From contig CALJAM010000018.1 of NCBI GenBank assembly GCA_938027685.1, positions 1 to 64,000 on the forward strand: 64,000 bases of DNA, given 5' to 3'. A model generated the notes under the pieces. The model saw nothing but the letters and a program-made list of their open reading frames with translations. It ran no database searches and was not told the origin of the DNA. The DNA comes from an uncultured Bryobacteraceae bacterium. GTDB taxonomy: Bacteria > Acidobacteriota > Terriglobia > Bryobacterales > Bryobacteraceae. Made by a program: the position numbers and the translations under genes. This document shows positions 8,965 through 17,907 of the stretch, piece after piece. Position 1 is the first letter of the stretch; every line of letters begins with the position of its first letter.

Positions 8965-9917
8965 CGATCGATCTGAGAAGCACTCTGAAGGGATCGCTGC
9001 TCGAAAATTTCTTCCCTGCGGGCTGGGATCTGGACCGGATCGAAGCCTGCTGCAGTCACCCGCCGGAGGCGATCCTGGAGCGACAACCCTGGTGGCACGC
9101 CGAATTCGAGCCGGTGCCGTGCGAGTCGCTGAGCGACTTCAACACGATGCTTGGTCATGAGATCGCGCTGCGCATCCGGCAGGCGCGCGAGGCCGGACGC
9201 AAACTGGCGCTGATCCTTCCCGTGGGACCGATGGGCATGTACCGCTGGGCGGTCTACTTTCTGAAGGAATGGAGGATTCCCTGCGATCATGTCTATGGTT
9301 TCAACATGGACGAGTGGAGCGACGCCGCCGGCAATACCCTGCCCCCGGACAATCCTGGCGCTTTCCGGTACGCGATGCAGGAGGCCTTCTACGGGCCGCT
9401 CGGCGACCTGACGGTGCCCGAAAGCCAGCGCCATTTCGCCACACGCGACGTGCTGCCTTCGTATCCGGAACGCATCGCGGATCTGAAGTCGCAAGGCGCA
9501 CAGTTGATCGTGATCTTCGGCATCGGGCGGGTCTTTCACATCGCCTTTTGGGAGCCGCACTTCGCCGCCGAGTTTTCGAGCGACGAAGAATGGAAGCGCC
9601 AGATGTATCGACTGGGCGCCAAGCTCCACCCGCTGACCATCGAGCAGAACGCCATCACCAGCTTCAAGAGCCGGACCACGCTGGTGCCGGCATTCGCCAA
9701 CACGATCGGACCGGGCCTGTTCCTTCAGGCCGATCGCGTTATCGGCGGGGCCGACGGCGTGCTGGGTCGCGGAATGCAGTGGCAAGGGATGAGCCTTTGG
9801 GTGACGTTGCGGTACGGTCCTGATCGCTGGGTGCCTTCGAGTTGGATGCCCACGCTGCCCGGCCGCTTGTTTTTCTTGAAGGAACTCGCGGGACCGCTGG
9901 TTGCCGAGTGCAACTGA
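8961..9917 (+). CDS. Glucosamine-6-phosphate deaminase/isomerase-like protein (NagB superfamily)
   Basis: 318 residues, somewhat longer than classical NagB (about 265). NagB-like landmarks are [29 protein letters not shown] (the catalytic Asp in NMDE), the motif [13 protein letters not shown] and a late [11 protein letters not shown]. In true NagB the central motif is GxGxDGHIAFNEP; here the His and Glu remain, but the Asp-Gly before the His are Val-Phe. Amino-sugar phosphate deamination is therefore not assured. The start overlaps the stop of the oxidoreductase (ATGA), so it belongs to the same operon. Confidence 0.8.
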   Translation: MTIDLRSTLKGSLLENFFPAGWDLDRIEACCSHPPEAILERQPWWHAEFEPVPCESLSDFNTMLGHEIALRIRQAREAGRKLALILPVGPMGMYRWAVYFLKEWRIPCDHVYGFNMDEWSDAAGNTLPPDNPGAFRYAMQEAFYGPLGDLTVPESQRHFATRDVLPSYPERIADLKSQGAQLIVIFGIGRVFHIAFWEPHFAAEFSSDEEWKRQMYRLGAKLHPLTIEQNAITSFKSRTTLVPAFANTIGPGLFLQADRVIGGADGVLGRGMQWQGMSLWVTLRYGPDRWVPSSWMPTLPGRLFFLKELAGPLVAECN

Positions 9918-9931
9918 GAACTCGCCGCTTT

Positions 9932-11023
9932 TCAGGTGCGATTCCCGTTTCGCCCCCGGATGACGCGGTGGTATTCGAAGAAGGCGCGCACGCGCTCGTC
10001 GGCGAGCAGCCCGCGATGCGCTTGCAGCAGCGTCATCGCGCTGTGGTTGTTGCCCTCAAGGACGCTGAAGCCGTCTTCGCGCGCCACCACATCCCAGCCG
10101 ACGTAATCGAGAAAATCGTAGGCCTCGGTCGCGGCAAGCAGATGCTCGACGATGTTCTGCCAGCCGGGGACGCGCAGCCCTTCAATGGGCGCCCCGGTTT
10201 CCGGATGATGGCTGAACCATTCCAACTTCCCGTTTCGCGGTTCGGCGGTAGCCTTGCCAAGCACGCCGGTGGCCAGGTCCACCTCGGCAGCCAGGCCTCC
10301 CCTCTGGAAATTGTCCGCGGGCGCGGACCTGGCGGTGCCGAACCGATGCACGGCGATGGCAACGAAGGCGCGACGGTTGCGGTGCGGGTCCCGCATGGCG
10401 AGTACGCGCACCGTGTTCGTTGCATGCGGAAAAACACGGGCCGCGTACTCGCCCTGCCGGACAAACTCGGTGACTATCAGGTCGCAGGCATCGGAGACCA
10501 AAGAGACCAAGCCCTCCGGTGCGAGCGGCGCCCCGTCCAGCAGCAGACGCTCCTCCTGCCACGCAAGAACGTGGAAGCCTTTGCCGCCGCTTTCGCCAAA
10601 GGGCTTGATGGCCAGGTTGCCCAGCGCCCGGCAAGCCGCCAATAAAGCCGAGAGGCTGTCAATGCGGGGATCCTCGACTAAAGGCGTGATGCCGCCGCGC
10701 GAGATCCAGGCCAGGCTGCGGGGAATGGGCAACATCGCCTTGAAGCAGGTCTCGAAGAGCAGCTTGTGGTGCAACACCTCCGGCCTGCGGTTGATGCGAC
10801 TGGCGCGCACCAATCGGTGATATTCGGGCAGATAGTGCTCCATGGGGTTTTGATCGAGGCCGTAGATGAGCTGGCACTCACTGACGAAACCCCGCCGCCA
10901 CAGGGCGAGGCGGCGCCTGAGCGGAATGGGGACGCTTACGCTGCGATCCTCCTGCAACAGCTTTATGATGGCCCGCGTGATCTCCCACGGGCGGCTGGTA
11001 GCTCGCTCGAGTCGTTGCAGCAT
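9932..11023 (-). CDS. Sugar-transfer-associated ATP-grasp protein, copy 1
   Basis: 363 residues. The ATP-grasp core shows LAIKPFGESGGKGFHVL (ATP-binding Lys and glycine loop), a second lobe with LIVTEFVRQGEYAARVF, NTVRVLAMRDP, and the metal site near the C-terminus, YVGWDVVAREDGFSVLEGNN. The pattern matches the ATP-grasp family (ATPgrasp_ST) seen in polysaccharide operons, predicted to ligate a carboxylate, probably an amino acid, to a sugar or carrier; none is characterised well enough to name a substrate. It is a close tandem paralogue of the gene at 11250-12332, transcribed in the same direction and downstream of it. Confidence 0.85.
   Translation of the reverse strand: MLQRLERATSRPWEITRAIIKLLQEDRSVSVPIPLRRRLALWRRGFVSECQLIYGLDQNPMEHYLPEYHRLVRASRINRRPEVLHHKLLFETCFKAMLPIPRSLAWISRGGITPLVEDPRIDSLSALLAACRALGNLAIKPFGESGGKGFHVLAWQEERLLLDGAPLAPEGLVSLVSDACDLIVTEFVRQGEYAARVFPHATNTVRVLAMRDPHRNRRAFVAIAVHRFGTARSAPADNFQRGGLAAEVDLATGVLGKATAEPRNGKLEWFSHHPETGAPIEGLRVPGWQNIVEHLLAATEAYDFLDYVGWDVVAREDGFSVLEGNNHSAMTLLQAHRGLLADERVRAFFEYHRVIRGRNGNRT
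10062..10135. repeat. 74-bp exact direct repeat, unit 1
   Basis: Bases 10062-10135 are identical to 11371-11444. They lie in the 3' part of the two tandem ATP-grasp genes and encode the VPGWQ...DFLDYVGWDVV-to-SV region. Flanking DNA is similar but not identical. Confidence 0.85.
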
Positions 11024-11249
11024 GGCCTTTGCACCCTCTTGCCGGTGTTCCTTTACTGGCGTTCCCTTAACTGTAGTGGGCGGGCCGGGGAAACCTCAGC
11101 ACGGTTTATGCGCAAGGCGAGGGCTTGGACCAAGGCCTGTCGCACTCGTCCGTCCAAGGGCAGCGCGGCGGCAACGCGCAAGCACGGCCGCCAGGGAGCG
11201 GTGCGAAAACCCAGGCGTCATGAGCCGGGCCGCGGCAATATTCGGCGCG

Positions 11250-12332
11250 CTACGACCTCCGCCGCCGGATAACGCCGTGGTACTCGAAGAAGGCGCGCAC
11301 GCGCTCGTCGGCCAGGAGTCCGCGGAACACCTGCAGGAAGATCATTCCGCTGTGATTGTTAGCCTCCAAGACGCTGAAGCCGTCTTCGCGCGCCACCACA
11401 TCCCAGCCGACGTAATCGAGAAAATCGTAGGCCTCGGTCGCGGCCAGCAGGTGCTCGACGATGTTTTGCCAGCCGGGGACGCGCAGACCTTCGATGGGCG
11501 CCCCGGTTTCCGGATGATGGCTGAACCAGCGGAGTTTTCCTTCCCGGGGGTACGTAGTGGCCTTGCCGAGCACACCGGTGGCCAAGTCCACTTCAGCAGC
11601 CAGGCCGCCCCGTTGAAAGCTGTCCGCAGGCGCGCACCTGGCCGTGCCGAACCGGTGCACGGCGATGGCAACGAAAGCACGACGATTGCGGTACGGGTCC
11701 CGCATGGCGAGCACGCGCATGGTGTTCGTCGCGTGCGGAAAGACACGCGCCGCGTACTCGCCTTGCCGGACAAACTCGGTGATCATCAGGTCCCTAGCGT
11801 CCGAGACCAGCGAGACCAAAGCCTCCTCGGTGAGCGGCGTGCCGTTGAGCAACAGACGGTCCTTTTCCCATGCAAGAACGTGGAAGCCCTTGCCGCCGCT
11901 TTCGCCAAAGGGCTTGATAGCGAGGCGACCCTGGGCCCGGCAGGCGGCCAGCAGCGTTGCGGGGCTGTCGATGCGGGGATCCTCGACCAAGGGCGCAATG
12001 GCGCCGCGCGAGATCCAGGCCAGGGTGCGCGGGATGGGCAGCAGCGCCTTGAAGTGGGCTTCGAAGAGCAGCTTGTTGTGCAGCACTTCGGGTTTTCGGT
12101 TGATGCGGCTGGCGCGCACCAGGCGGTGATATTCAGGCAGATAGTGCTCCATGGGATTACGGTCGAAGCCGTAGATGAGGTGACACTCACTGACGAAGCC
12201 GCGCCGCCACATCGCCAGCCGAGTCCTCAGGGGAATGGGAAAAGTAGCACGGCGATCGTGCTTGTAGAGCTTTATGAAGGCGCGAATGAGTTCGCAAGGG
12301 CGTAGCGATGCGCGCTCGAGTTGTTCCAGCAT
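11250..12332 (-). CDS. Sugar-transfer-associated ATP-grasp protein, copy 2
   Basis: 360 residues, colinear with copy 1 and clearly paralogous: both have LWRRGFVSEC, NPMEHYLPEYHRLVRAS, LAIKPFGESGGKGFHVLAW, RVLAMRDPYRNRRAFV-type lobes and the shared VPGWQNIVEHLLAATEAYD. Conserved ATP-grasp residues are present, so it is probably active. Differences cluster in the N-terminal 40 residues and at the extreme C-terminus (FEYHGVIRRRRS against FEYHRVIRGRNGNRT). A perfect -10 box lies just upstream, so this is the promoter-proximal gene of the pair. The 226-bp spacer between the copies contains nothing recognisable. Confidence 0.85.
   Translation of the reverse strand: MLEQLERASLRPCELIRAFIKLYKHDRRATFPIPLRTRLAMWRRGFVSECHLIYGFDRNPMEHYLPEYHRLVRASRINRKPEVLHNKLLFEAHFKALLPIPRTLAWISRGAIAPLVEDPRIDSPATLLAACRAQGRLAIKPFGESGGKGFHVLAWEKDRLLLNGTPLTEEALVSLVSDARDLMITEFVRQGEYAARVFPHATNTMRVLAMRDPYRNRRAFVAIAVHRFGTARCAPADSFQRGGLAAEVDLATGVLGKATTYPREGKLRWFSHHPETGAPIEGLRVPGWQNIVEHLLAATEAYDFLDYVGWDVVAREDGFSVLEANNHSGMIFLQVFRGLLADERVRAFFEYHGVIRRRRS
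11371..11444. repeat. 74-bp exact direct repeat, unit 2
   Basis: Second copy of the repeat at 10062-10135, inside the paralogous ATP-grasp gene, 1309 bp away. The long identical run suggests a recent duplication or gene conversion. Confidence 0.85.
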
Positions 12333-12369
12333 GAAGTTTTGGCCCGAACCTTGGCGACGCTCTTCCGCA

Positions 12370-12375
12370 ATTATA
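12370..12375 (-). promoter_or_regulatory. Exact -10 hexamer upstream of the ATP-grasp pair
   Basis: On the minus strand the bases read TATAAT, 37 bp before the ATG at 12332. No clear -35 is visible. It sits in the divergent gap shared with the Wzy-like gene. Confidence 0.4.
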
Positions 12376-12473
12376 CGACTCGCGTCGAACGCCGGCCGAG
12401 ATAGAATCAGCGAGAGTGGGCCGACACGGCGGAACAGCCGCAGCGGAGAACAAAGCGGAGGGAAGGAACGCAG

Positions 12474-13763
12474 TTGCTTTTATTCCTAACGGTCACCTTG
12501 GTCGCAGTCATGTTTCTTTCCCCGGTGGAGCTGATGCCTTCACTGGCGCCGTACCGGCCCGTGCTGGCGCTCTCCGTGCTGGGGCTACCTGCTGCGCTGA
12601 TGTCGGGGTTTCTGCATCGCTTCAGTTTCACGGCGCCGCAGATGTTCCTGCTTGCAGGATTCGCCGGCGCATTGGGGCTTTCGCTCGTGTATCAGGGATG
12701 GCTGGGGGGCTTGATCCGGGCGCTCGAAGATTTCGGCCCTGCGCTGGCCAGCTTTCTGATGGCGGCGATCACGGCGAGCACGATTCGAAGGCAGAAGATT
12801 CTCGCGGCGACCCTGACCGCGATCGCGCTGTATCTCACGGCGCAGGGTGCGCTGGCTTACCACTTCGGTTACCGAGAGGAGCGGTTCATCCGGGTGGTAT
12901 GGCAGGAGGTGGAAGAGGGCCGACTCGAGAAAACGCTGCGAAGGGTGTGCGGCCCTGGCTTCCTGAACGATCCCAACGACTTGGCGCAGTACCTTTTGAT
13001 TGCGCTACCGCTGGCGGGGGGCTTCTGGCGGAGCGGGCGACGGTTGAGGAACGCCCTTTTGATCGGGCTGCCCGTCTGCTGCCTGCTTTACGGGCTGGTC
13101 CTCACACGTTCGCGAGGGGCGGTGGTCGGCCTGGCGGCAATGATTGCGCTCGCCGTGCGCGATCGTCTGGGACGGACCGGGGCTTGGGTGATGAGCGCCG
13201 CGATCGCGCTGGGCCTGCTAGCGGCCAACTTCGGCGGCGCGCGCGCCCTATCGCTGCGGGAGCAGTCCATTGCGGGCCGGCTGGAGGCGTGGTCGGCCGG
13301 TTTGCAGATGCTGAAGAGTTCGCCTTTGTTCGGCGTGGGGTTCAAGAATTTCACGGACCATCACGAGCTGACGGCGCACAATTCATTCGTGCTGTGCTTC
13401 GCCGAAACGGGGATGGTGGGCTATTTCTTTTGGCTCGGGCTGCTCGTAGCCGCCGGTCGTGATCTGGGGATTCTCTGTCAGCTTTCAACAGCGGATCCTG
13501 TCCAGGCAGAGCTGAGGCGCTGGGCGAGAACGCTGAAGCTGGCCTTCTACACGTTTCTGGTGACGAGCTGGTTCCTGTCGCGGACCTACATCCCGACTCT
13601 GTACCTGCTGATTGCGATGGGGGTAGGGCTGAAAGAGGCGGCGCGGCGGAACGGCTGGGTTGCGTTTCCCGGCCTAGACCGCAAATGGCTGACCACGACG
13701 ATCCTCCTGCAGTTTGTCTCGGTCACTTTGGTCTACTTGACCGTGCGGCTAAGGTCGCTCTGA
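12474..13763 (+). CDS. O-antigen ligase/polymerase-like (Wzy_C family) membrane protein
   Basis: 429 residues, almost entirely hydrophobic helices (about ten to twelve). The middle holds GFLNDPNDLAQYLLIALPL followed by LVLTRSRGAVVGL, and the later segment SIAGRLEAWSAGLQMLKSSP-PLFGVGFKNFTDHHELTAHN carries the typical Wzy_C periplasmic loop with Arg and His. Such proteins polymerise or ligate lipid-linked glycan repeat units in the inner membrane. The start is a TTG at 12474 with GGAAGG eight bases before it. The 3' end overlaps the convergent Wzx-like gene by 31 bp. It is the only plus-strand gene of the locus. Confidence 0.85.
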   Translation: MLLFLTVTLVAVMFLSPVELMPSLAPYRPVLALSVLGLPAALMSGFLHRFSFTAPQMFLLAGFAGALGLSLVYQGWLGGLIRALEDFGPALASFLMAAITASTIRRQKILAATLTAIALYLTAQGALAYHFGYREERFIRVVWQEVEEGRLEKTLRRVCGPGFLNDPNDLAQYLLIALPLAGGFWRSGRRLRNALLIGLPVCCLLYGLVLTRSRGAVVGLAAMIALAVRDRLGRTGAWVMSAAIALGLLAANFGGARALSLREQSIAGRLEAWSAGLQMLKSSPLFGVGFKNFTDHHELTAHNSFVLCFAETGMVGYFFWLGLLVAAGRDLGILCQLSTADPVQAELRRWARTLKLAFYTFLVTSWFLSRTYIPTLYLLIAMGVGLKEAARRNGWVAFPGLDRKWLTTTILLQFVSVTLVYLTVRLRSL

Positions 13764-15367
13764 AGGCGGGGACGCTCGGGAGGGAACAGCCACGAAAGCA
13801 GGAGACGCCAGGAGGGTCGCAGCGCGACCGGGAGCTGGCGATCGAGTTGAAGCAGGCGATCGCGATCCGCAGAGGGGAGCGGCTGGAGGAGGCGGAGAGC
13901 CAGGGCGTAAGTGAGCACGCCTGCGGCAACCGCCGCGAACAGGCCGGGAACGGTCGGTAGGGAGCGAACGAGCGCCAAGGCGACGATGCCAGTCGACAGA
14001 GCGGCAGCGAGCAGTCGTCGGAAGGCGGCCCCAGGGAAGCGGCTGCGGAAACCTCTGAGTGCGGCCAGCCACGCCAGGACCGCCGCCGTCGTCTGGGCCG
14101 CGCTGTTGGCCACGGCTGCGCCGATCGCTCCGTGAGACGGGATCAGCGCGTAATCCAGTAGCAGGTTCAAGGCCGCGGTTGCGAACATTACCTTCAGAAG
14201 AGCGCCCTGGCGATCCGAGGCTACCAGCAGGTTCTGTGCAGGCAGCATGAGAGCCTTAGCAGCTGCGAAGCAGGCGAGAATCCCAAGCACAGGGACGGCT
14301 GCGAGGAAGCGCTGACCGTAGAGGACACGGACGACCGGATCGCTGACCGCGGCTGCGCCGAAGCTGACAGGCAGAGCCAGCACCGCCATCAGACGCAAGG
14401 CCCCGAGGGTGAGTCCGGCGGCGGATTCGGCATCGCGTCCGATGCGGACCATGACCGAGGCCCCTACGGCGCTGACGAAGGAGCGAGGCAGCAACAAGAG
14501 TCTCTGCGTGATGTTGAAAGCCAGCGAATAGAAGGCGACCTGGCGGATGTCGCTGAAGTGCTTGAGAAAGAGCATCTCGGAGCGGTCCCAGACGATGATG
14601 TTAAGGGCCTGGAGCAGCCCTGCCTGAGCGCAGAAGCGACGCAGAGAGCGCTTGAAGTCCGCCAGGCGCGCAACTTGCTGCGCGGAAGCGTGGTTCAGCG
14701 ACGGCGCAGGCCAGCGCCGCATGTGGCGTAGCCCGTAGCTGCGGCGCACGAGCAGATCCGCAGTACGTTCGGCGAGCAGGGCGGCGGCCAGACCGGGCAG
14801 GTCCCAGCGCATGGCGAGAGCGAGCAGGAGACCGGCCAGGCCGATGGCGCTCGAAATCAGCGAGGACTTGACGTTGCTAGCAAAGTCCTCCATGGCCGTG
14901 TTGGCGGCGGAGTACATGGCCATGAGCATGGCGGGCAGCAGGCTGGCCACGGCCAGCGAGGCGTAGAGCCTGTGTTCCGGAGGAACCTTCCACGCGATAA
15001 GCGTTAGGCCTGCTGCCACCACCAGCACGGCCATGAGGGACTGGAACCGGAAGGTCAGCCGCCAGATCGCGCGAACCATCATGTACTCGCCGCGACCGAG
15101 ATGCTCGGCAAGATACTTGCGCGCGGCCAGCGGCACGCCGAACGAGGCCACGTGGTTGGTGATGCTACAGAGGAAGATGACGTAATTGTAGTAGCCCAGC
15201 TTGACGGGACCGAGCAGGCGGGCGACAGCCACCGAGCCGATCAGGGTGGAAAGAAGTCCGGCAATGGTGTCCACGGCCGCAAGCAGCGAGTTGCGTGCAA
15301 TGACCTGAGCGGCGGAAGCCGCGAGACTCGCCGGTGCATCGTTCAGACTGGTTTCCGGATCGCTCAC
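13733..15367 (-). CDS. Polysaccharide flippase (Wzx/PST, MOP superfamily)
   Basis: 544 residues with roughly fourteen hydrophobic helices. Diagnostic stretches are TLIGSVAVARLLGPVKLGYY near the N-terminus, LLLPRSFVSAVGASVMVRIG in the middle and LLLDYALIPSHGAIGAAVAN towards the C-terminus, the standard pattern of oligosaccharide translocases. It is expected to flip a lipid-linked repeat unit to the periplasmic face for the Wzy-like protein encoded next to it. It starts with GTG overlapping the stop of the CapK-like gene by 4 bp, so it is the last gene of a four-gene minus-strand operon. Confidence 0.9.
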   Translation of the reverse strand: MSDPETSLNDAPASLAASAAQVIARNSLLAAVDTIAGLLSTLIGSVAVARLLGPVKLGYYNYVIFLCSITNHVASFGVPLAARKYLAEHLGRGEYMMVRAIWRLTFRFQSLMAVLVVAAGLTLIAWKVPPEHRLYASLAVASLLPAMLMAMYSAANTAMEDFASNVKSSLISSAIGLAGLLLALAMRWDLPGLAAALLAERTADLLVRRSYGLRHMRRWPAPSLNHASAQQVARLADFKRSLRRFCAQAGLLQALNIIVWDRSEMLFLKHFSDIRQVAFYSLAFNITQRLLLLPRSFVSAVGASVMVRIGRDAESAAGLTLGALRLMAVLALPVSFGAAAVSDPVVRVLYGQRFLAAVPVLGILACFAAAKALMLPAQNLLVASDRQGALLKVMFATAALNLLLDYALIPSHGAIGAAVANSAAQTTAAVLAWLAALRGFRSRFPGAAFRRLLAAALSTGIVALALVRSLPTVPGLFAAVAAGVLTYALALRLLQPLPSADRDRLLQLDRQLPVALRPSWRLLLSWLFPPERPRLQSDLSRTVK

Positions 15368-16731
15368 GGGATCTCACTGGGCCGGGCATTCACGGCTGAG
15401 GCGCGAAGCCCGACGACGGGCTGATGCTTACCGGACGGACCGGGCGGAATGCGGGCGACGCTGCGGATCTCGTACGGCGTCTCTCCGAGGACTTTGCGAA
15501 GTTCCGACTCGAGCAGAGCCCGGCTGGGAGCGGAGAGCTCGCGCGCCAGCACGAGCAGCAGCGTGAGGCGCTCCGGTTCTTCCTGGCGGACCTGGTATTG
15601 CAAAACCTCGGGTAGCTCCTTCAGCAGGTGAACGAAGAAGAGACCGCTCACGGTGCGCCCGTCAGGAAGCTCGATGAGGTCGGCAGTACGGCCGTCCACG
15701 GATTCCAGCAGCGGCAGACCGCGCCCGCAGGCGCACGGACGATCGGCGAGACGACCCGCGTCACCGATGGCATAACGGATAAAGACGGTCCCGAGGTTGT
15801 GCAGGTCGGTGATCAGGATGTCGCCCGGCTGATCCGGCTCCCTGGAGCTTGTTTCGACGACCAGGTTCTCGGCGTGAAGATGCAGACCGCAGTGAAGCTC
15901 GCACTCAGCGCCGATGGACATGAATTCGCGCGAGCCGTAGGTCTCGAAGATAGGGGCGTCGAAGGTTTCCGACAGGAATGCGCGCACTGCAGGCGTAAGG
16001 GGTTCGGCGGCCGCAATGACGGAGCAGAGGCGGGGCATGCGCGCCCGACGTCGGGCCAGGAACCTGGCGAAGCCCAGAAGGCTGGAGACGTAACCGACAA
16101 GGTACCGCGGACGGAAGCGGAGAGCTCGCTGGTAAGCCTGCTGCCAAAGGGCTTCGTTCTGAAGCCATGTCGGAATCACGAGGCGGCGCTCCAGTAAGTC
16201 GTGGCAGCAGCTTTTCCAGGCGGCCCAACGCGAGACCGTGGGCAAAGGTGCGGCCCAAAGGTAGAGGGTGCGCTCGCCGGGACGGTATCCCGACCAGGAG
16301 TACGCGCGGTGCGTGGCAGCGAGGCGCCAGTCGTAGCTCTCCCGGGTGCGATAGAAACGAACAGGCTCGCCGGTCGATCCTCCCGTGGCGTGGGGCATTC
16401 TCCGGCCGCGGAAGTCGGCAGGGAATAACTCTTCGCGATGCCGGTTTACCTCCGCGCGGGTGAGGACCGGGAGCCGACGGAAATCGTCCCACGAGCGAAT
16501 GTCCTCGAAACGCGCGCCCACATCGGCGTACTTGCGCCGGTAGTACGGAACCGAACGGAAGGCGATCTCCAGCAGTTTGCGGAGCTCAGACCACTGGAAT
16601 TCGCGCAGCCGTTCCGCAGGCCACCACTGTGACCGCTCGAGGAACGCACGCAACTGGTGGTAGCGGCGACGACGCGCCGCGGCGGCCAGCGGCAGGAACA
16701 AAGAATCGTAGAGCAGGCTGTAAAGGCTCAC
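15364..16731 (-). CDS. CapK/phenylacetate-CoA ligase-like adenylate-forming enzyme
   Basis: 455 residues. SVPYYRRKYADVG near the N-terminus, the nucleotide loop HATGGSTGEPVRFYRTRESY, then ETYGSREFMSIGAECELHCG and DAGRLADRPCACGRGLPLLESVDGR-type motifs are those of the PaaK/CapK branch of the ANL superfamily. It should activate a carboxylic acid with ATP. CapK-like members occur in capsule loci, but their substrates are mostly unknown. Together with three ATP-grasp ligases nearby this points to a glycan carrying acyl or aminoacyl groups (inference). GTG start at 16731, directly after the stop of the glycosyltransferase gene. Confidence 0.85.
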   Translation of the reverse strand: MSLYSLLYDSLFLPLAAAARRRRYHQLRAFLERSQWWPAERLREFQWSELRKLLEIAFRSVPYYRRKYADVGARFEDIRSWDDFRRLPVLTRAEVNRHREELFPADFRGRRMPHATGGSTGEPVRFYRTRESYDWRLAATHRAYSWSGYRPGERTLYLWAAPLPTVSRWAAWKSCCHDLLERRLVIPTWLQNEALWQQAYQRALRFRPRYLVGYVSSLLGFARFLARRRARMPRLCSVIAAAEPLTPAVRAFLSETFDAPIFETYGSREFMSIGAECELHCGLHLHAENLVVETSSREPDQPGDILITDLHNLGTVFIRYAIGDAGRLADRPCACGRGLPLLESVDGRTADLIELPDGRTVSGLFFVHLLKELPEVLQYQVRQEEPERLTLLLVLARELSAPSRALLESELRKVLGETPYEIRSVARIPPGPSGKHQPVVGLRASAVNARPSEIP

Positions 16732-17886
16732 TTACACTCGATTGTAGTCCGTACGCGTCGAAGGTCTCAAAAGAGCCTCCTTCCGGCGCACGGGTCCGAC
16801 GTGTAGGGAGAGTAGATCGAGGTACAGACGGAAGTAATCGCTGACCATGCGCTCGAGAGTGAAATGATTGAGGTAGCACCGTCTGGCGAGGTGGCGAAGA
16901 GCAGCGAGGCGCTGCGGGTCGGAAGCCAGAGCGAGGATGGCGTCGGCCAGGGCCTCGGGTTGCGAAGCCGGCACGACGATTCCGGCGCCGCAGCACCGCA
17001 CGACTTCCGGCATGCCGCCGACGTCGGTCACGATGGCGGGCAAACCCGCGGCGAGGGCCTCCAGCAGCGCAACGGGCAGTCCTTCGGAGACTGAAGCAAG
17101 AACGAAAGCGTCCGCCTGTGCGAGCCAGCGCCCCACGTCGTGACGGAGGCCGAGGAACTCGACGTGGTCGCTGATGTCGAGCGAGGCGGCGAGGTTTTCC
17201 AGGCGAGGCCGTTCAGGGCCGTCACCGAGGATGAGAAGCCGCAGAGCCGGTGACCTAGCGCGGGCCAGCGCCACGCCGCGTAGCAGCGAGGGGTAGTCCT
17301 TTACGCGGTGCAGACGGCCGACGCTGACCAACGTGAAGACGTCGGGGCGCGCCGGCGGCCAGGCTTCCGGCTCCGGCAAGGTCGGCGGGGCAGCGCCATT
17401 ACGGATTAGGACGAGCTTGTCGGCCCGGGCCCATGGCGCAGCCGCCAGTCGCTCGGCAGCCGAGTGCGAGACGGCTACGACGCGGTGACAGAGGCGTGCC
17501 GCGAGCCAGAATTTGCGCTCGAAATGCGGTTGGCGCGTCGCAGTGCCGTGGCGCGTGCTCACGATACAGGGCGCGCGGGCAAGCTTAGCTGCGGGAGCGC
17601 CAAGCACGGTGGGAGCGATATTGTGGCAGTGCACGACGTCCGGCGGGTTCGTGCGCAAGCTGCAGATCAAGCGGGCTAAGCTGATCACAGGCCGCGATGC
17701 GCGGTGCAGGAGGACGGGGATGCCACTGTCCTTTAGCCCCGTTGCGAGGGGGCCCGAATCCACCAGGCAGTGCACCACGACTTCATGACCCGCCTCCCTC
17801 TGCGCGCGCGCGAGCGAGCAGACCAGTACTTCGGCGCCTCCCACGGCGAGGCTGTCGAGCACGTGATGGATCGAGAGGTAGGCCAT
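16732..17886 (-). CDS. Glycosyltransferase family 4-like protein
   Basis: 384 residues with a GT-B fold. The N-terminal acceptor domain has IHHVLDSLAVGGAEVLVCSL, and the C-terminal nucleotide-sugar domain has TLVSVGRLHRVKDYPSLLRG, RLLILGDGPERPRLE and LASVSEGLPVALLEALAAGL followed by DVGGMPEVV, with the conserved E-x7-E region. It is predicted to add a sugar from an NDP donor to the growing lipid-linked repeat on the cytoplasmic face. It is the second gene in the operon, 21 bp after the ATP-grasp gene and abutting the CapK-like gene. Confidence 0.92.
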   Translation of the reverse strand: MAYLSIHHVLDSLAVGGAEVLVCSLARAQREAGHEVVVHCLVDSGPLATGLKDSGIPVLLHRASRPVISLARLICSLRTNPPDVVHCHNIAPTVLGAPAAKLARAPCIVSTRHGTATRQPHFERKFWLAARLCHRVVAVSHSAAERLAAAPWARADKLVLIRNGAAPPTLPEPEAWPPARPDVFTLVSVGRLHRVKDYPSLLRGVALARARSPALRLLILGDGPERPRLENLAASLDISDHVEFLGLRHDVGRWLAQADAFVLASVSEGLPVALLEALAAGLPAIVTDVGGMPEVVRCCGAGIVVPASQPEALADAILALASDPQRLAALRHLARRCYLNHFTLERMVSDYFRLYLDLLSLHVGPVRRKEALLRPSTRTDYNRV

Positions 17887-17907
17887 CGAAAGCGCTGTCC
17901 GAGGATT

